Assembly: GCF_024498135.1 (NCBI RefSeq)
Contig: NZ_JANHOH010000001.1
Span: forward strand, 124,001 to 188,000
Direction of reading: 5' to 3'
Origin: Mucilaginibacter aquariorum
GTDB lineage: Bacteria; Bacteroidota; Bacteroidia; Sphingobacteriales; Sphingobacteriaceae
DNA: 64,000 nt
Both the position numbers and the translations under genes were made by a program. Under the pieces are notes generated by a model that made no database searches, had not been told where the DNA came from, and worked only from the letters and a program-made list of their open reading frames with translations. Shown here piece by piece: positions 1 to 7,208 of the stretch. Position 1 is the stretch's first letter; each line of letters starts with the position of its first letter.

Positions 1-545
1 TGATACCCTATTTGTATAACGCTTTTGCTGACTACCATTTTAAAGGCATACCGCCGTTCCGTGCTTTGGTAATGGATTATCCGGATGATAAGAATACCTT
101 TAATTTATCAGACGAATATATGATAGGCAGCGGTATACTGGCTGCGCCATTAACGGAAAAAATGGATGAAAGAAAAGTTTACCTCCCGGCAGGCACATGG
201 TACGACTTTAATACTAACCAAAAGTACGAAGGTGGCAGATCTTATATAATAAAAACAGGGCTTACCCAGTTGCCCATTTTTATAAAGGACGGTACTATAT
301 TGCCATTGGCAAGACCAGTTGAACATGTTGCGGCAGACACAAAATTTGAGATTACCTGTTTCGTGTATGGCGATCATAAAACGGTAGGGTCACTATTTGA
401 AGACGATGGAGTGACTTTTAACTATGAAAAAGGAAATCATAATTCTGTTAACTTATCATGGGATAAAAATAAAGGGACGATAAAACGCCATGGGCCTTTT
501 AAAAGCACCATGTATAACATAGTAAAATGGCAAATTATCAAATAA
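1..545 (+). CDS. GH31 family alpha-glycosidase, C-terminal part
   Basis: The reading frame is open from the first complete codon (position 3) to a TAA at 543-545, so the gene begins outside the window. The visible ~180 residues match the C-terminal part of GH31 retaining alpha-glucosidases/alpha-xylosidases: the stretch IPYLYNAFADYHFKGIPPFR is the usual end of the catalytic barrel. It is followed by the beta-sandwich with MIGSGILAAPL, LPAGTWYDF and a late FEDDG motif, all typical of GH31 beta-domains. The catalytic aspartates lie upstream and cannot be seen, so substrate and activity cannot be assigned more closely. The TTG at position 12 is an internal Leu codon, not a start. The family call is firm. 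Confidence 0.88.
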   Translation, partial: IPYLYNAFADYHFKGIPPFRALVMDYPDDKNTFNLSDEYMIGSGILAAPLTEKMDERKVYLPAGTWYDFNTNQKYEGGRSYIIKTGLTQLPIFIKDGTILPLARPVEHVAADTKFEITCFVYGDHKTVGSLFEDDGVTFNYEKGNHNSVNLSWDKNKGTIKRHGPFKSTMYNIVKWQIIK

Positions 546-685
546 TGGAGATTTTAATTATTTTTTGAAGATCAATTGGCGGATAAATCACTTTATTGCT
601 TAACTGGTGCCCAAAAGCGATGTTTTTTGCACTAAACAAAATGGATAAAGATTGATTTACCGCCGAAATTTTTGCCTATGCAAAT

Positions 686-1183
686 TTAGTTGTTTTGACA
701 AGCTATTACTAATGTATTTATTGATCTCAAAGCAACCTCAAACAGGATTTCAGCATTCATGCCGTCTAAGGCGGCGCCACGGGTAATTTTAATCAGATCA
801 TCCGGAATTAACGGATTGCGCGCTTTATTGACTTCAACCAGCCTTTCGAATTTTGTTATCTGATCCACAGTTTCTGTCAGCTTTTCACCGACAGCTTTCG
901 CTTTAGAAAAAAGGTCTTCTGCCTCTCTGGATATATCTGCTGACTCAGCAGCCATGGCAGAGATCTCCATTGCAGACAGGGAGAGCAATTCCGCATCGTA
1001 GGCGATTGCATTTATCTGTGGTTCAATAGCTTGTATGGCGAGGTGTGAATCTGACTTGAAATCAGCTGTGTTAAGCATGCTGCAAATATTACCTACGTCA
1101 CTTGCTAATTTTACTATCCTGTTGGTGCTGACCTGTATGTTAGCAGCAGATGCAGCCGCGGCGGTGTTTATACTTTCGTTCAT
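686..1183 (-). CDS. Hypothetical all-helical small protein (165 aa)
   Basis: Starts at ATG (1181-1183). No signal peptide or membrane segment. The sequence is almost entirely predicted helix with Ala-rich heptads (NTAAAASAANIQ, LSAMEISAMAAESAD, EDLFSKAKAVGEKL), reminiscent of four-helix-bundle or coiled-coil assembly proteins. It could be part of a structural or signalling complex, but I do not recognise a named family. It lies 45 nt downstream of, and co-oriented with, a pseudogene at 1229-1504 and probably once formed an operon with it. Coding status is supported by length, codon character and absence of a competing frame. Function unknown. Confidence 0.7.
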   Translation of the reverse strand: MNESINTAAAASAANIQVSTNRIVKLASDVGNICSMLNTADFKSDSHLAIQAIEPQINAIAYDAELLSLSAMEISAMAAESADISREAEDLFSKAKAVGEKLTETVDQITKFERLVEVNKARNPLIPDDLIKITRGAALDGMNAEILFEVALRSINTLVIACQNN

Positions 1184-1228
1184 TGGATTTTGGTTCAGGC
1201 ATACAATATAAAGGTTTTAATATTTATC

Positions 1229-1504
1229 TTAGATCGAAGCCAGTAGATTGATCAGACCAGATAGATCACCCTCCTCATCCAGCCGCACCATTTGGATCAA
1301 TTGATCCTGTTTGTCTGCAGGAATGATTTCTGCGCTCAGCCGTCGGAATTTTTGGATCGTGTGTTCCTAACTGGATGGTCGGGTAAAAAAGCCATGATAA
1401 TCTTCCTGTTGGCGGCTCAGTAACTGGCCTGAACACCTGGTAACAACCGCCCACAATGCTGTATCTGATCTCTGTTTGTTGCATTGGTGACTAAACGAAG
1501 ACAT
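1229..1504 (-). pseudogene. Small gene interrupted by an in-frame amber codon
   Basis: On the minus strand an ATG at 1504 opens a 92-codon frame to a TAA at 1229-1231, broken once by a TAG at 1367-1369 (codon 46). Both halves read like protein: the first contains ALWAVVTRCSGQLLSRQQED, the second FRRLSAEIIPADKQDQLIQM and ends DLSGLINLLASI. Because the two halves share one frame, a single substitution (for example Trp or Gln codon to TAG) explains the break better than chance. No family recognised. Alternatives: a true 45-aa protein, amber suppression, or a sequencing error. Co-oriented with the intact gene at 686-1183. Confidence 0.45.
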
Positions 1505-1881
1505 TAACAAGCTGGGAGCTACTTATCAGCATACCTAAATCCATTCGGTGCGGGTGCCCGAAAGCGTAGTTGAAAATGATGGTGAACATTTGCAGGATGG
1601 TTCCGAATTGTAAAGCAAAATAACCGCAAGTTCGAACGTAGATAGTAGCAGTATAAGAAGGTATGATACCACAATTATGGTGAACAAATACAGCGTTATG
1701 GCTAAAACAGTGGCACAAGTGTTAAATACGATGTGATAGCGAATGGCACTTTTTCCATTATATGATAAGCTAAAAAATAAACCGTATAGCATGCCTGGAA
1801 CAGAGAAGATTTTAGCAGGCGATTATACTGGGCAAGGTCTTTAATCCCTACTGTTTTAGCACTTTTGATCACTTGGGTCAT
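1491..1881 (-). pseudogene. Frameshifted remnant of a small membrane protein
   Basis: Three consecutive minus-strand frames join into one plausible membrane protein. An N-terminal part starts at ATG 1881 (MTQVIKSAKTVGIKDLAQYN) and stops near 1702. A middle hydrophobic part (LFTIIVVSYLLILLL) lies in a second frame. A C-terminal part (FALQFGTILQMFTIIF, ending SSSQLVNVFV) lies in a third frame and stops at 1491, overlapping the start of the next minus gene as in an operon. Two frameshifts would be needed. The plus strand here also contains hydrophobic open stretches, for example SLIPTVLALLITWVILTPFD before a TAA near 1977, so strand assignment is uncertain. Low confidence. Confidence 0.28.
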
Positions 1882-2120
1882 TTTAACTCCGTTTGACTTT
1901 ATTGGTAATTACGCCCCTTTTTTGGCCTGTTTTGGTATTATTTTTTTTTCAGCGCTTGTTATGGTGGCAGCCGGTCGGCTCTAATAGCAAGCTTAACATC
2001 CGCCATCTGCGCGTTTCACCGTTATCCACCCATAGGCAGTATCTTTTTAGATACAGCTTTTTTACCTCCCCAAACAGCATTTATAAATATAAGATTGTTG
2101 CTGCTTTGTAAAAATGCTAC
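1882..2120. other. Intergenic stretch without an intact gene
   Basis: No convincing gene. A plus-strand frame ending at a TAA near 1977 encodes two hydrophobic helices (end: IIFFSALVMVAAGRL) but has stops upstream (TAG at 1787-1789), so it may be the tail of another decayed membrane gene. A 72-codon plus frame at 1893-2111 has low-complexity, Arg/Ser-rich composition and no family features, and is treated as spurious. Confidence 0.4.
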
Positions 2121-2123
2121 ACA

Positions 2124-2157
2124 TTGTAAAACCAAACCGCCCGGTCGGTTAACTTTG
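2124..2157 (+). promoter_or_regulatory. Promoter with embedded palindrome, upstream of the efflux gene
   Basis: TAACTTTG at 2150-2157 matches the Bacteroidota -7 element TAnnTTTG. A weaker TTG-containing -33 element lies at 2124-2126, 23 nt upstream. Between them is an inverted repeat AACCG (2135-2139), six nucleotides, CGGTT (2146-2150). A palindrome between -33 and -7 is a usual place for a repressor, such as a TetR-type drug-responsive regulator; no such regulator gene is in the window. Predicted transcript start is about 20 nt before the ATG at 2183. Confidence 0.5.
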
Positions 2158-2182
2158 TCCACTACTGAATGAGAAAACTACC

Positions 2183-3412
2183 ATGACCACACAGAACGGG
2201 TTGCTTGCAGATACGGAACCCAATACACAGCAAATTAACGATAGCAACCGTAAACGGGCAACTATACTGGCATTTGCGTTGATACCGTTATCGGGTTTGG
2301 CTACGGATATTTATATCCCGTCGTTCCCAAGCATGGCCAATGCTTTTAATACTAATTCGGCAGGGATACAATATACTATTATATGCTTTTTATTGAGCTA
2401 TGGGATTTCGCAGCTGTTTGTTGGTTCCATTGTAGATAGTTTTGGCCGGTACCGTATAAATCTTGCCGCATTACTGGTGTTAGCTTTAAGCAATGTGGTC
2501 ATAATCCTTACTTCCGATATCCATCTTGTTTATTTGATGCGGGTACTGCAGGGTACTGCAACAGCCTTTATTATTGTAGGGAAACGGGCCTTTTTTGTTG
2601 ATGTATACACCGGCGAAAAACAGCGACATTACACTAGTATGTTATCTATAGTTTGGGCAACAGCGCCCATACTGGCGCCTTTTTTTGGCGGATATATTCA
2701 AAAAAGCTTTGGCTGGCAATATAATTTTGTTGTTTTAGGTGTATATGGCCTGGTTATGTTTTTGTTAGAGTTTTTCTATAGTGGCGAATCGCTAAAGGTA
2801 AAGCAGCCATTTCATTTACGATCTATATTTAAAGTTTACCGGAAGCTTGTTTTGTCGGTAGATTTTAGTTTGGGCATAGTGATACTGGGCATCTGTTTCG
2901 CTATGGTTTTGATATTTACTATGTCGGCGCCATTTATCGTGGAGCACAAGTTTCATCTGTCGTCTGTTATCACCGGATATTGCGCATTGCTTTCGGGCCT
3001 GTCGTTATTTATTGGAGGTATCATAGGTAAAACCATGAAGTCAGGTACGTTATTTAAAAGGTTGATACTGGCAAACCTAATCCAATTGGTACTGATAGTG
3101 CTGATGTATAATTTTGCTGCCGACAAAGCCGGTTTATTATTACTCCTGTTTTTTGTAGTGCCCATTAATATTATTGGCGGTTGTGTGTATAATATATTCT
3201 TTACTTATTGTTTAACACGTTTCCCACTAAACGCGGGGGTTGCAAGCGGTTTAACCAGCGGTGGCGCATACCTGGTGACCTCTGTTGTTATATCAGGCCT
3301 GTTGAGTGTTATTACCATTACAGATCAGTTATCACTTGCATTGGGCTACACGGTGTTAGGTTTAGCTATAACAGGTGTTTTGCTGTTGGTGCGAAAGAAA
3401 TTGGCGTACTAA
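2183..3412 (+). CDS. MFS drug efflux transporter, Bcr/CflA family
   Basis: A 409-aa, 12-helix major facilitator. The N-terminus has the family-typical LIPLSGLATDIYIPSFPSM segment in helix 1, followed by motif-A-like GSIVDSFGRYR after helix 2 and RVLQGTATA in helix 4. Bcr/CflA members are proton-driven exporters of bicyclomycin, chloramphenicol and other small molecules from the cytoplasm; the substrate here cannot be inferred. Length is normal for the family (about 390-410 aa). The ATG at 2183 is chosen because it gives a short hydrophilic N-tail and sits just after a good promoter. It is monocistronic: the next gene converges from the other strand. Confidence 0.88.
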   Translation: MTTQNGLLADTEPNTQQINDSNRKRATILAFALIPLSGLATDIYIPSFPSMANAFNTNSAGIQYTIICFLLSYGISQLFVGSIVDSFGRYRINLAALLVLALSNVVIILTSDIHLVYLMRVLQGTATAFIIVGKRAFFVDVYTGEKQRHYTSMLSIVWATAPILAPFFGGYIQKSFGWQYNFVVLGVYGLVMFLLEFFYSGESLKVKQPFHLRSIFKVYRKLVLSVDFSLGIVILGICFAMVLIFTMSAPFIVEHKFHLSSVITGYCALLSGLSLFIGGIIGKTMKSGTLFKRLILANLIQLVLIVLMYNFAADKAGLLLLLFFVVPINIIGGCVYNIFFTYCLTRFPLNAGVASGLTSGGAYLVTSVVISGLLSVITITDQLSLALGYTVLGLAITGVLLLVRKKLAY

Positions 3413-3512
3413 TAACAATTGGGCGGCACCTGCAGTGAGGGAAGGCTTTAACGAAGTTCTTTTCAAATCTGCCTTTTACGTTTAAATAATTGAAAGCAGA
3501 GATGTGACTTTC

Positions 3513-4691
3513 CTACACGGTTTGATTTTTTATCAGGGTAGGGAGGGCTTGGCTTCTTTTTGCCCTCTTGCTTCTTCTGTTATACCAGATGAAAAAGCCG
3601 GTAACGGGCATAGCCGCACAAATGAGCGCGATAAAGAAAGCGAGCAGCTTGGTGGGGATACCGGCATAAGCGCCTGTATGCAAATCATAGTTCATACTTC
3701 TGAATTTCTCGCCTCCCTTTACATCCTGGTCTCCATACTTCATCAGTAGTTTACCATTGTTACGGTCAAAATAATACCATTGGAACAAGTGCGTGCGGTT
3801 TTTGGCCAGGCGTACCTGAACATCCAGCGGATCGGTATACTTTTCCCTGAAGCGGATCGAGAATACATCAGCCTGGGGATGGATGTGCAAAAGAAGAGTG
3901 ATCACGCTATCAGTAGCTACAGGCTCGTAAGTTTTATTCGGTGTCGACAAAGGTATGGCCCGTTTTTCGGCTTTTCCTCCATAGGCTACGTATTGAACAG
4001 ATTTGTCGGCCCAGTCGAAAGCGAAGACAAGACCGGTAATACAGATAAGCAAGGCTGGTATAAGAATATAAAAACCCGATATGTTATGCAGGTCATAGTT
4101 CAGTCGTTTTGGGCCAACATCACGCTTCAATACCAGAGCCTTTTTAAAGGCCTTTGCTTTCCATTTTCTGGGAAACCAAAGAATAAGGCCGCTCAGCAAT
4201 AATACAAAGAAACATAGGGCAGAAGTTCCTGTCACTATGCCGCCTACAGTGTCGCCCAATAGGAGGTTCCGGTGCAGGCTTAGCACCAGCTGAAAGAACT
4301 CGTTGCGCGTGTCTTCCACGTATACCACTTTTCCCTTATAGGGATCTACATATACTCTGTAATAATATTTGTTGTAGTTCCAGTAGCCTATGCCTTTTTT
4401 GTTGGTTAGTGATGCCCGGAATATCCAGGTGCGTCCTTTAGCTGGATAGATCTCACAACGGGAGATCTTAATTTTTGGTCCAAGAGCTTTCTGTGCCTCA
4501 TCGCGGAGCATGCTAAAATTCTTGAATTGAGAGCTCGCGCCTGATTCGACATAGAACCGGTCATGATAAAAGTACTCCTTCAGCTCATCCGAGAAAACAT
4601 TGATGCAACCCGTCAGACTGACGATCAAAACCACCAAGCCTGTAGTAAGACCCAGCCATTTATGCAGCCAGAAAAATATCTTCCTGGCCAT
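3513..4691 (-). CDS. PepSY-associated membrane protein, iron-uptake linked
   Basis: 392 aa. It begins ARKIFFWLHKWLGLTTGLVV, the first helix of PepSY-TM (PF03929) proteins, which have an N-terminal helix, a large periplasmic PepSY region and three more helices. Further helices are visible around residues 140-165 (SALCFFVLLLSGLILWFP), 205-225 and at the C-terminus (AFFIALICAAMPVTGFFIWY). Members are widely found beside TonB-dependent siderophore receptors and are thought to act in ferric-siderophore reduction or periplasmic handling. That fits its place 2 nt downstream of the receptor gene 4694-7081, so the two are surely co-transcribed. Exact biochemical role inferred from family and context only. 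Confidence 0.88.
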   Translation of the reverse strand: MARKIFFWLHKWLGLTTGLVVLIVSLTGCINVFSDELKEYFYHDRFYVESGASSQFKNFSMLRDEAQKALGPKIKISRCEIYPAKGRTWIFRASLTNKKGIGYWNYNKYYYRVYVDPYKGKVVYVEDTRNEFFQLVLSLHRNLLLGDTVGGIVTGTSALCFFVLLLSGLILWFPRKWKAKAFKKALVLKRDVGPKRLNYDLHNISGFYILIPALLICITGLVFAFDWADKSVQYVAYGGKAEKRAIPLSTPNKTYEPVATDSVITLLLHIHPQADVFSIRFREKYTDPLDVQVRLAKNRTHLFQWYYFDRNNGKLLMKYGDQDVKGGEKFRSMNYDLHTGAYAGIPTKLLAFFIALICAAMPVTGFFIWYNRRSKRAKRSQALPTLIKNQTV

Positions 4692-4693
4692 AG

Positions 4694-7081
4694 TTAAAAG
4701 TTATAGGAAAGGTTTAAGCTCATGGTTGCACCGTTGCCACGTACATACTCGGCATCAATTGCACGATATTGGCTTACCACAGGGTAGTACGAATTATTTA
4801 GCAAGTTCTCTACACCCAGGCCAGCCGACCATTTGGTGTTAAACCGGTAACCTGCCGATAGGTTGAAAAGGCTCACCGGTTTAACAGGGCCCTCGCTGTT
4901 GGCATATAAGCCGGTAGAGCGAACATCAAAACGGTCGCGGCTGCCAGTGTATACCCAGAACAACTTCACATCAAGCGAGCTCAAAGGCCGATAACCCAGG
5001 TAAGCGGTTGCTTTTGGGGGCGCAATGCGCAGTCCATTCATATAAACCCTGGTGCCGGTTGCCTGTTCAGATTTGCCTTCCACAAAGGAATAACTTCCGC
5101 CCAACGTCCATTGCTTGCTGAAATATATATCAGCAGCGATCTCGTAGCCATGAATTCTTTCCGGTTCGCGCTGAGCTACCAGGAAACCACCTTCGTCAAC
5201 CAGGTTAGCGCCCAATTTGGAGGTACTGATATAATAAGAAGCCGTTAAGTTTACAATACCCAGCCTGCTGCTAAAACCAGCCTCATAGTTATTGGTGATG
5301 ATCGGGTCGGTTGCAATGCTTTCCAGCGTCCCGCTCTTAGCACTTCGCAGTATACGGCCTAATTCGTTAATGGCAAACCCCTGCGAAAAGCTCACAAATG
5401 GGTTAAAAATATCATATTTGTTATAACGTAAACCGGCATTAAAGGTGGTAGACTTGTAAGGTATCTTACCACCTGTTACCGCAACACTGCCTTCGCCATT
5501 TGGCCCCTTCGCAATAGTGTTAAAATCTTGTACTTTAACATTAGCGTTTTCGTAGCGGATACCAGCCTTTAAAACAAAATTGGTCATCAGGTCAAGCTTC
5601 ATTTGCGCGTACGGCGCCACATTAAGCATATTCATGTTCGGGATATATACCCTGCCATCTGTCAAGATCTGGTTGGTACGGTCATTCAGCAGGTCAAGCC
5701 CATAAGTTAGTTCTCCGTCACCAAAGTCGCCCATTTTCCATGGCGTGTTCAGCGTTAGGCGAACACCTTTTTTGAAGGACTGGATCTTTGTTTGTCCCGG
5801 GCCATACCAGGCTGTGCCCTGCGCCACATACCGGTTCATAGAAATAAAACCATTGTAATAGGCCGAAACATCGAGAGAACTGGATAAAGGCAAGGCGCTG
5901 TTATGATAAGAAAGCAATACGTTGTGGTTATAAGGTGTACCCGCAGCCTCTCCCGGATCTTCGCCTTTTTGACCAACAGAAGGCGTTACCCCATATTTGC
6001 CGGTTACATTAATATAATCGGTGTTCTGCACACTTCTGAATAAATTATATGAAGCTACTATCTCGCTATGTTCATTTGGCTTATAGGCCAGTTTTACAAA
6101 GGTATTGTACAATGAGTTTTCGCCAAGCCCATCAGCCTGGGCATTCACGTTTCCTTTGGCATCTTTTAGTACCCCGGTGTAATTATAAGTACCGCTAACT
6201 ACGTAAGAAAATTTGTTTATCGTTCCTGAAAAAGTTTGCGAAAACCGGTATCCTAATGTATTTGAAGGATGAACCAGGTTTCCATTTAACCCAACGCTGG
6301 TTGTGCCACTGAACGTTTTATCTGCAACAGGTTTTTTTGTGATAAAGTTGATGATACCACCTGCAGAACCGTTACCGTAAATGGAGGTTGCCCCCTTAAT
6401 AACTTCAACGCGCTCAATAACTGCTGGATCAAGTGTACGGATGTCTCGGCTCCCGTTCATAAGCGGTGTAGACTGCGGGATGCCATCGATAAGTACCAAT
6501 ACCTGGCGTCCGCGCAATGTTTGGCCTGCGTTGGTCGCCTTATTATTGGAGGTTCCTAATCCCGGAATAGTGTTTCCAAGGATGGCGGCAATAGAAGGGT
6601 TAACATTTAATTGTTCTTTGATAGCGCGCGCATTCAGGATCGTAACCGAAGACGGAACATCTTTCAGACTTTCCGGTTTTCTCCCGGCCGTAACAACGAC
6701 TTCCGAAAGTGCATTTCCTGCCGGTAATACAAAAGAAACCTGGATAGTACTATCGGCAATAAGCTCCAACTCTTTTACCACGGTTTGATAACCTACCAGG
6801 CTAACGCTAATACGCTGGGTACCGGTAGGCAGCCCCTTGATCAAAAATTTACCCTGTTCGTCTGTAGGGCTGCTTTTGCTGCCATTAACCGTAACGGTGG
6901 CGTACTTCAGCGGTTGGCCTTCTGCATCATTTACTGTGCCTGTTAGTGCGGCCTTTGAATCTTTATTTTGCCCAAATGAGGTAGCAGGAGACAGGATCGT
7001 TAAAAATAATATAAATATCAGTAAGGATTTTAATGGATTATAGATGCTCTCAGAATCGGCTTGCAGTAAAGAATTGCGCAT
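4694..7081 (-). CDS. TonB-dependent siderophore receptor with carboxypeptidase-like N-domain
   Basis: 795-aa outer-membrane receptor. It has an N-terminal signal/anchor (LLIFILFLTILSPATSFGQ), then a CarboxypepD_reg-like domain (ALTGTVNDAEGQPLKYATVT, residues ~45-125), a plug domain (VVVTAGRKPESLKDVPSSVT, LIDGIPQS, ERVEVIKGATSIYGNG) and a 22-strand barrel ending in Phe (LNLSYNF). The plug and RYNKYDIFNPFVSFSQGF-like strands resemble the FhuA/FecA siderophore subclass (TIGR01783) rather than SusC. It imports a ferric chelate across the outer membrane using TonB. First gene of a two-gene operon with the PepSY protein. A good promoter lies just upstream. Substrate unknown. Confidence 0.9.
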   Translation of the reverse strand: MRNSLLQADSESIYNPLKSLLIFILFLTILSPATSFGQNKDSKAALTGTVNDAEGQPLKYATVTVNGSKSSPTDEQGKFLIKGLPTGTQRISVSLVGYQTVVKELELIADSTIQVSFVLPAGNALSEVVVTAGRKPESLKDVPSSVTILNARAIKEQLNVNPSIAAILGNTIPGLGTSNNKATNAGQTLRGRQVLVLIDGIPQSTPLMNGSRDIRTLDPAVIERVEVIKGATSIYGNGSAGGIINFITKKPVADKTFSGTTSVGLNGNLVHPSNTLGYRFSQTFSGTINKFSYVVSGTYNYTGVLKDAKGNVNAQADGLGENSLYNTFVKLAYKPNEHSEIVASYNLFRSVQNTDYINVTGKYGVTPSVGQKGEDPGEAAGTPYNHNVLLSYHNSALPLSSSLDVSAYYNGFISMNRYVAQGTAWYGPGQTKIQSFKKGVRLTLNTPWKMGDFGDGELTYGLDLLNDRTNQILTDGRVYIPNMNMLNVAPYAQMKLDLMTNFVLKAGIRYENANVKVQDFNTIAKGPNGEGSVAVTGGKIPYKSTTFNAGLRYNKYDIFNPFVSFSQGFAINELGRILRSAKSGTLESIATDPIITNNYEAGFSSRLGIVNLTASYYISTSKLGANLVDEGGFLVAQREPERIHGYEIAADIYFSKQWTLGGSYSFVEGKSEQATGTRVYMNGLRIAPPKATAYLGYRPLSSLDVKLFWVYTGSRDRFDVRSTGLYANSEGPVKPVSLFNLSAGYRFNTKWSAGLGVENLLNNSYYPVVSQYRAIDAEYVRGNGATMSLNLSYNF

Positions 7082-7107
7082 AAATGACGTAAAGGTTAAA
7101 TCTGCGG

Positions 7108-7138
7108 CAAAGGTAATCTTATTAAGACTAATTACAAA
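7108..7138 (-). promoter_or_regulatory. Promoter of the siderophore receptor operon
   Basis: Read on the minus strand, TTTG (7135-7138) is followed after exactly 19 nt by TACCTTTG (7108-7115), a full match to the Bacteroidota TTTG-N19-TAnnTTTG promoter. Transcription would start about 20 nt before the ATG at 7081. The spacer contains an ATTA-N4-TAAT inverted repeat (7121-7130 plus flanking bases), a candidate but unproven binding site for an iron regulator. Confidence 0.6.
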
Positions 7139-7208
7139 TAGAGATAAGGATTAATATGAATTAGGTATAATATCATCTCTCTTTCCTGTTATCGCAGGAA
7201 AAAGGAAT

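Noticed and set aside
1893..2111. 72-codon plus-strand frame before the efflux gene
   Set aside because: No protein-like composition; starts in a hydrophobic stretch better explained as the tail of another frame.
7182..7201. TTTCCTG/CAGGAAA hairpin between helicase and receptor genes
   Set aside because: Short A/T-rich stem with no T-run on the minus strand where a terminator for the helicase gene would have to lie outside this place.
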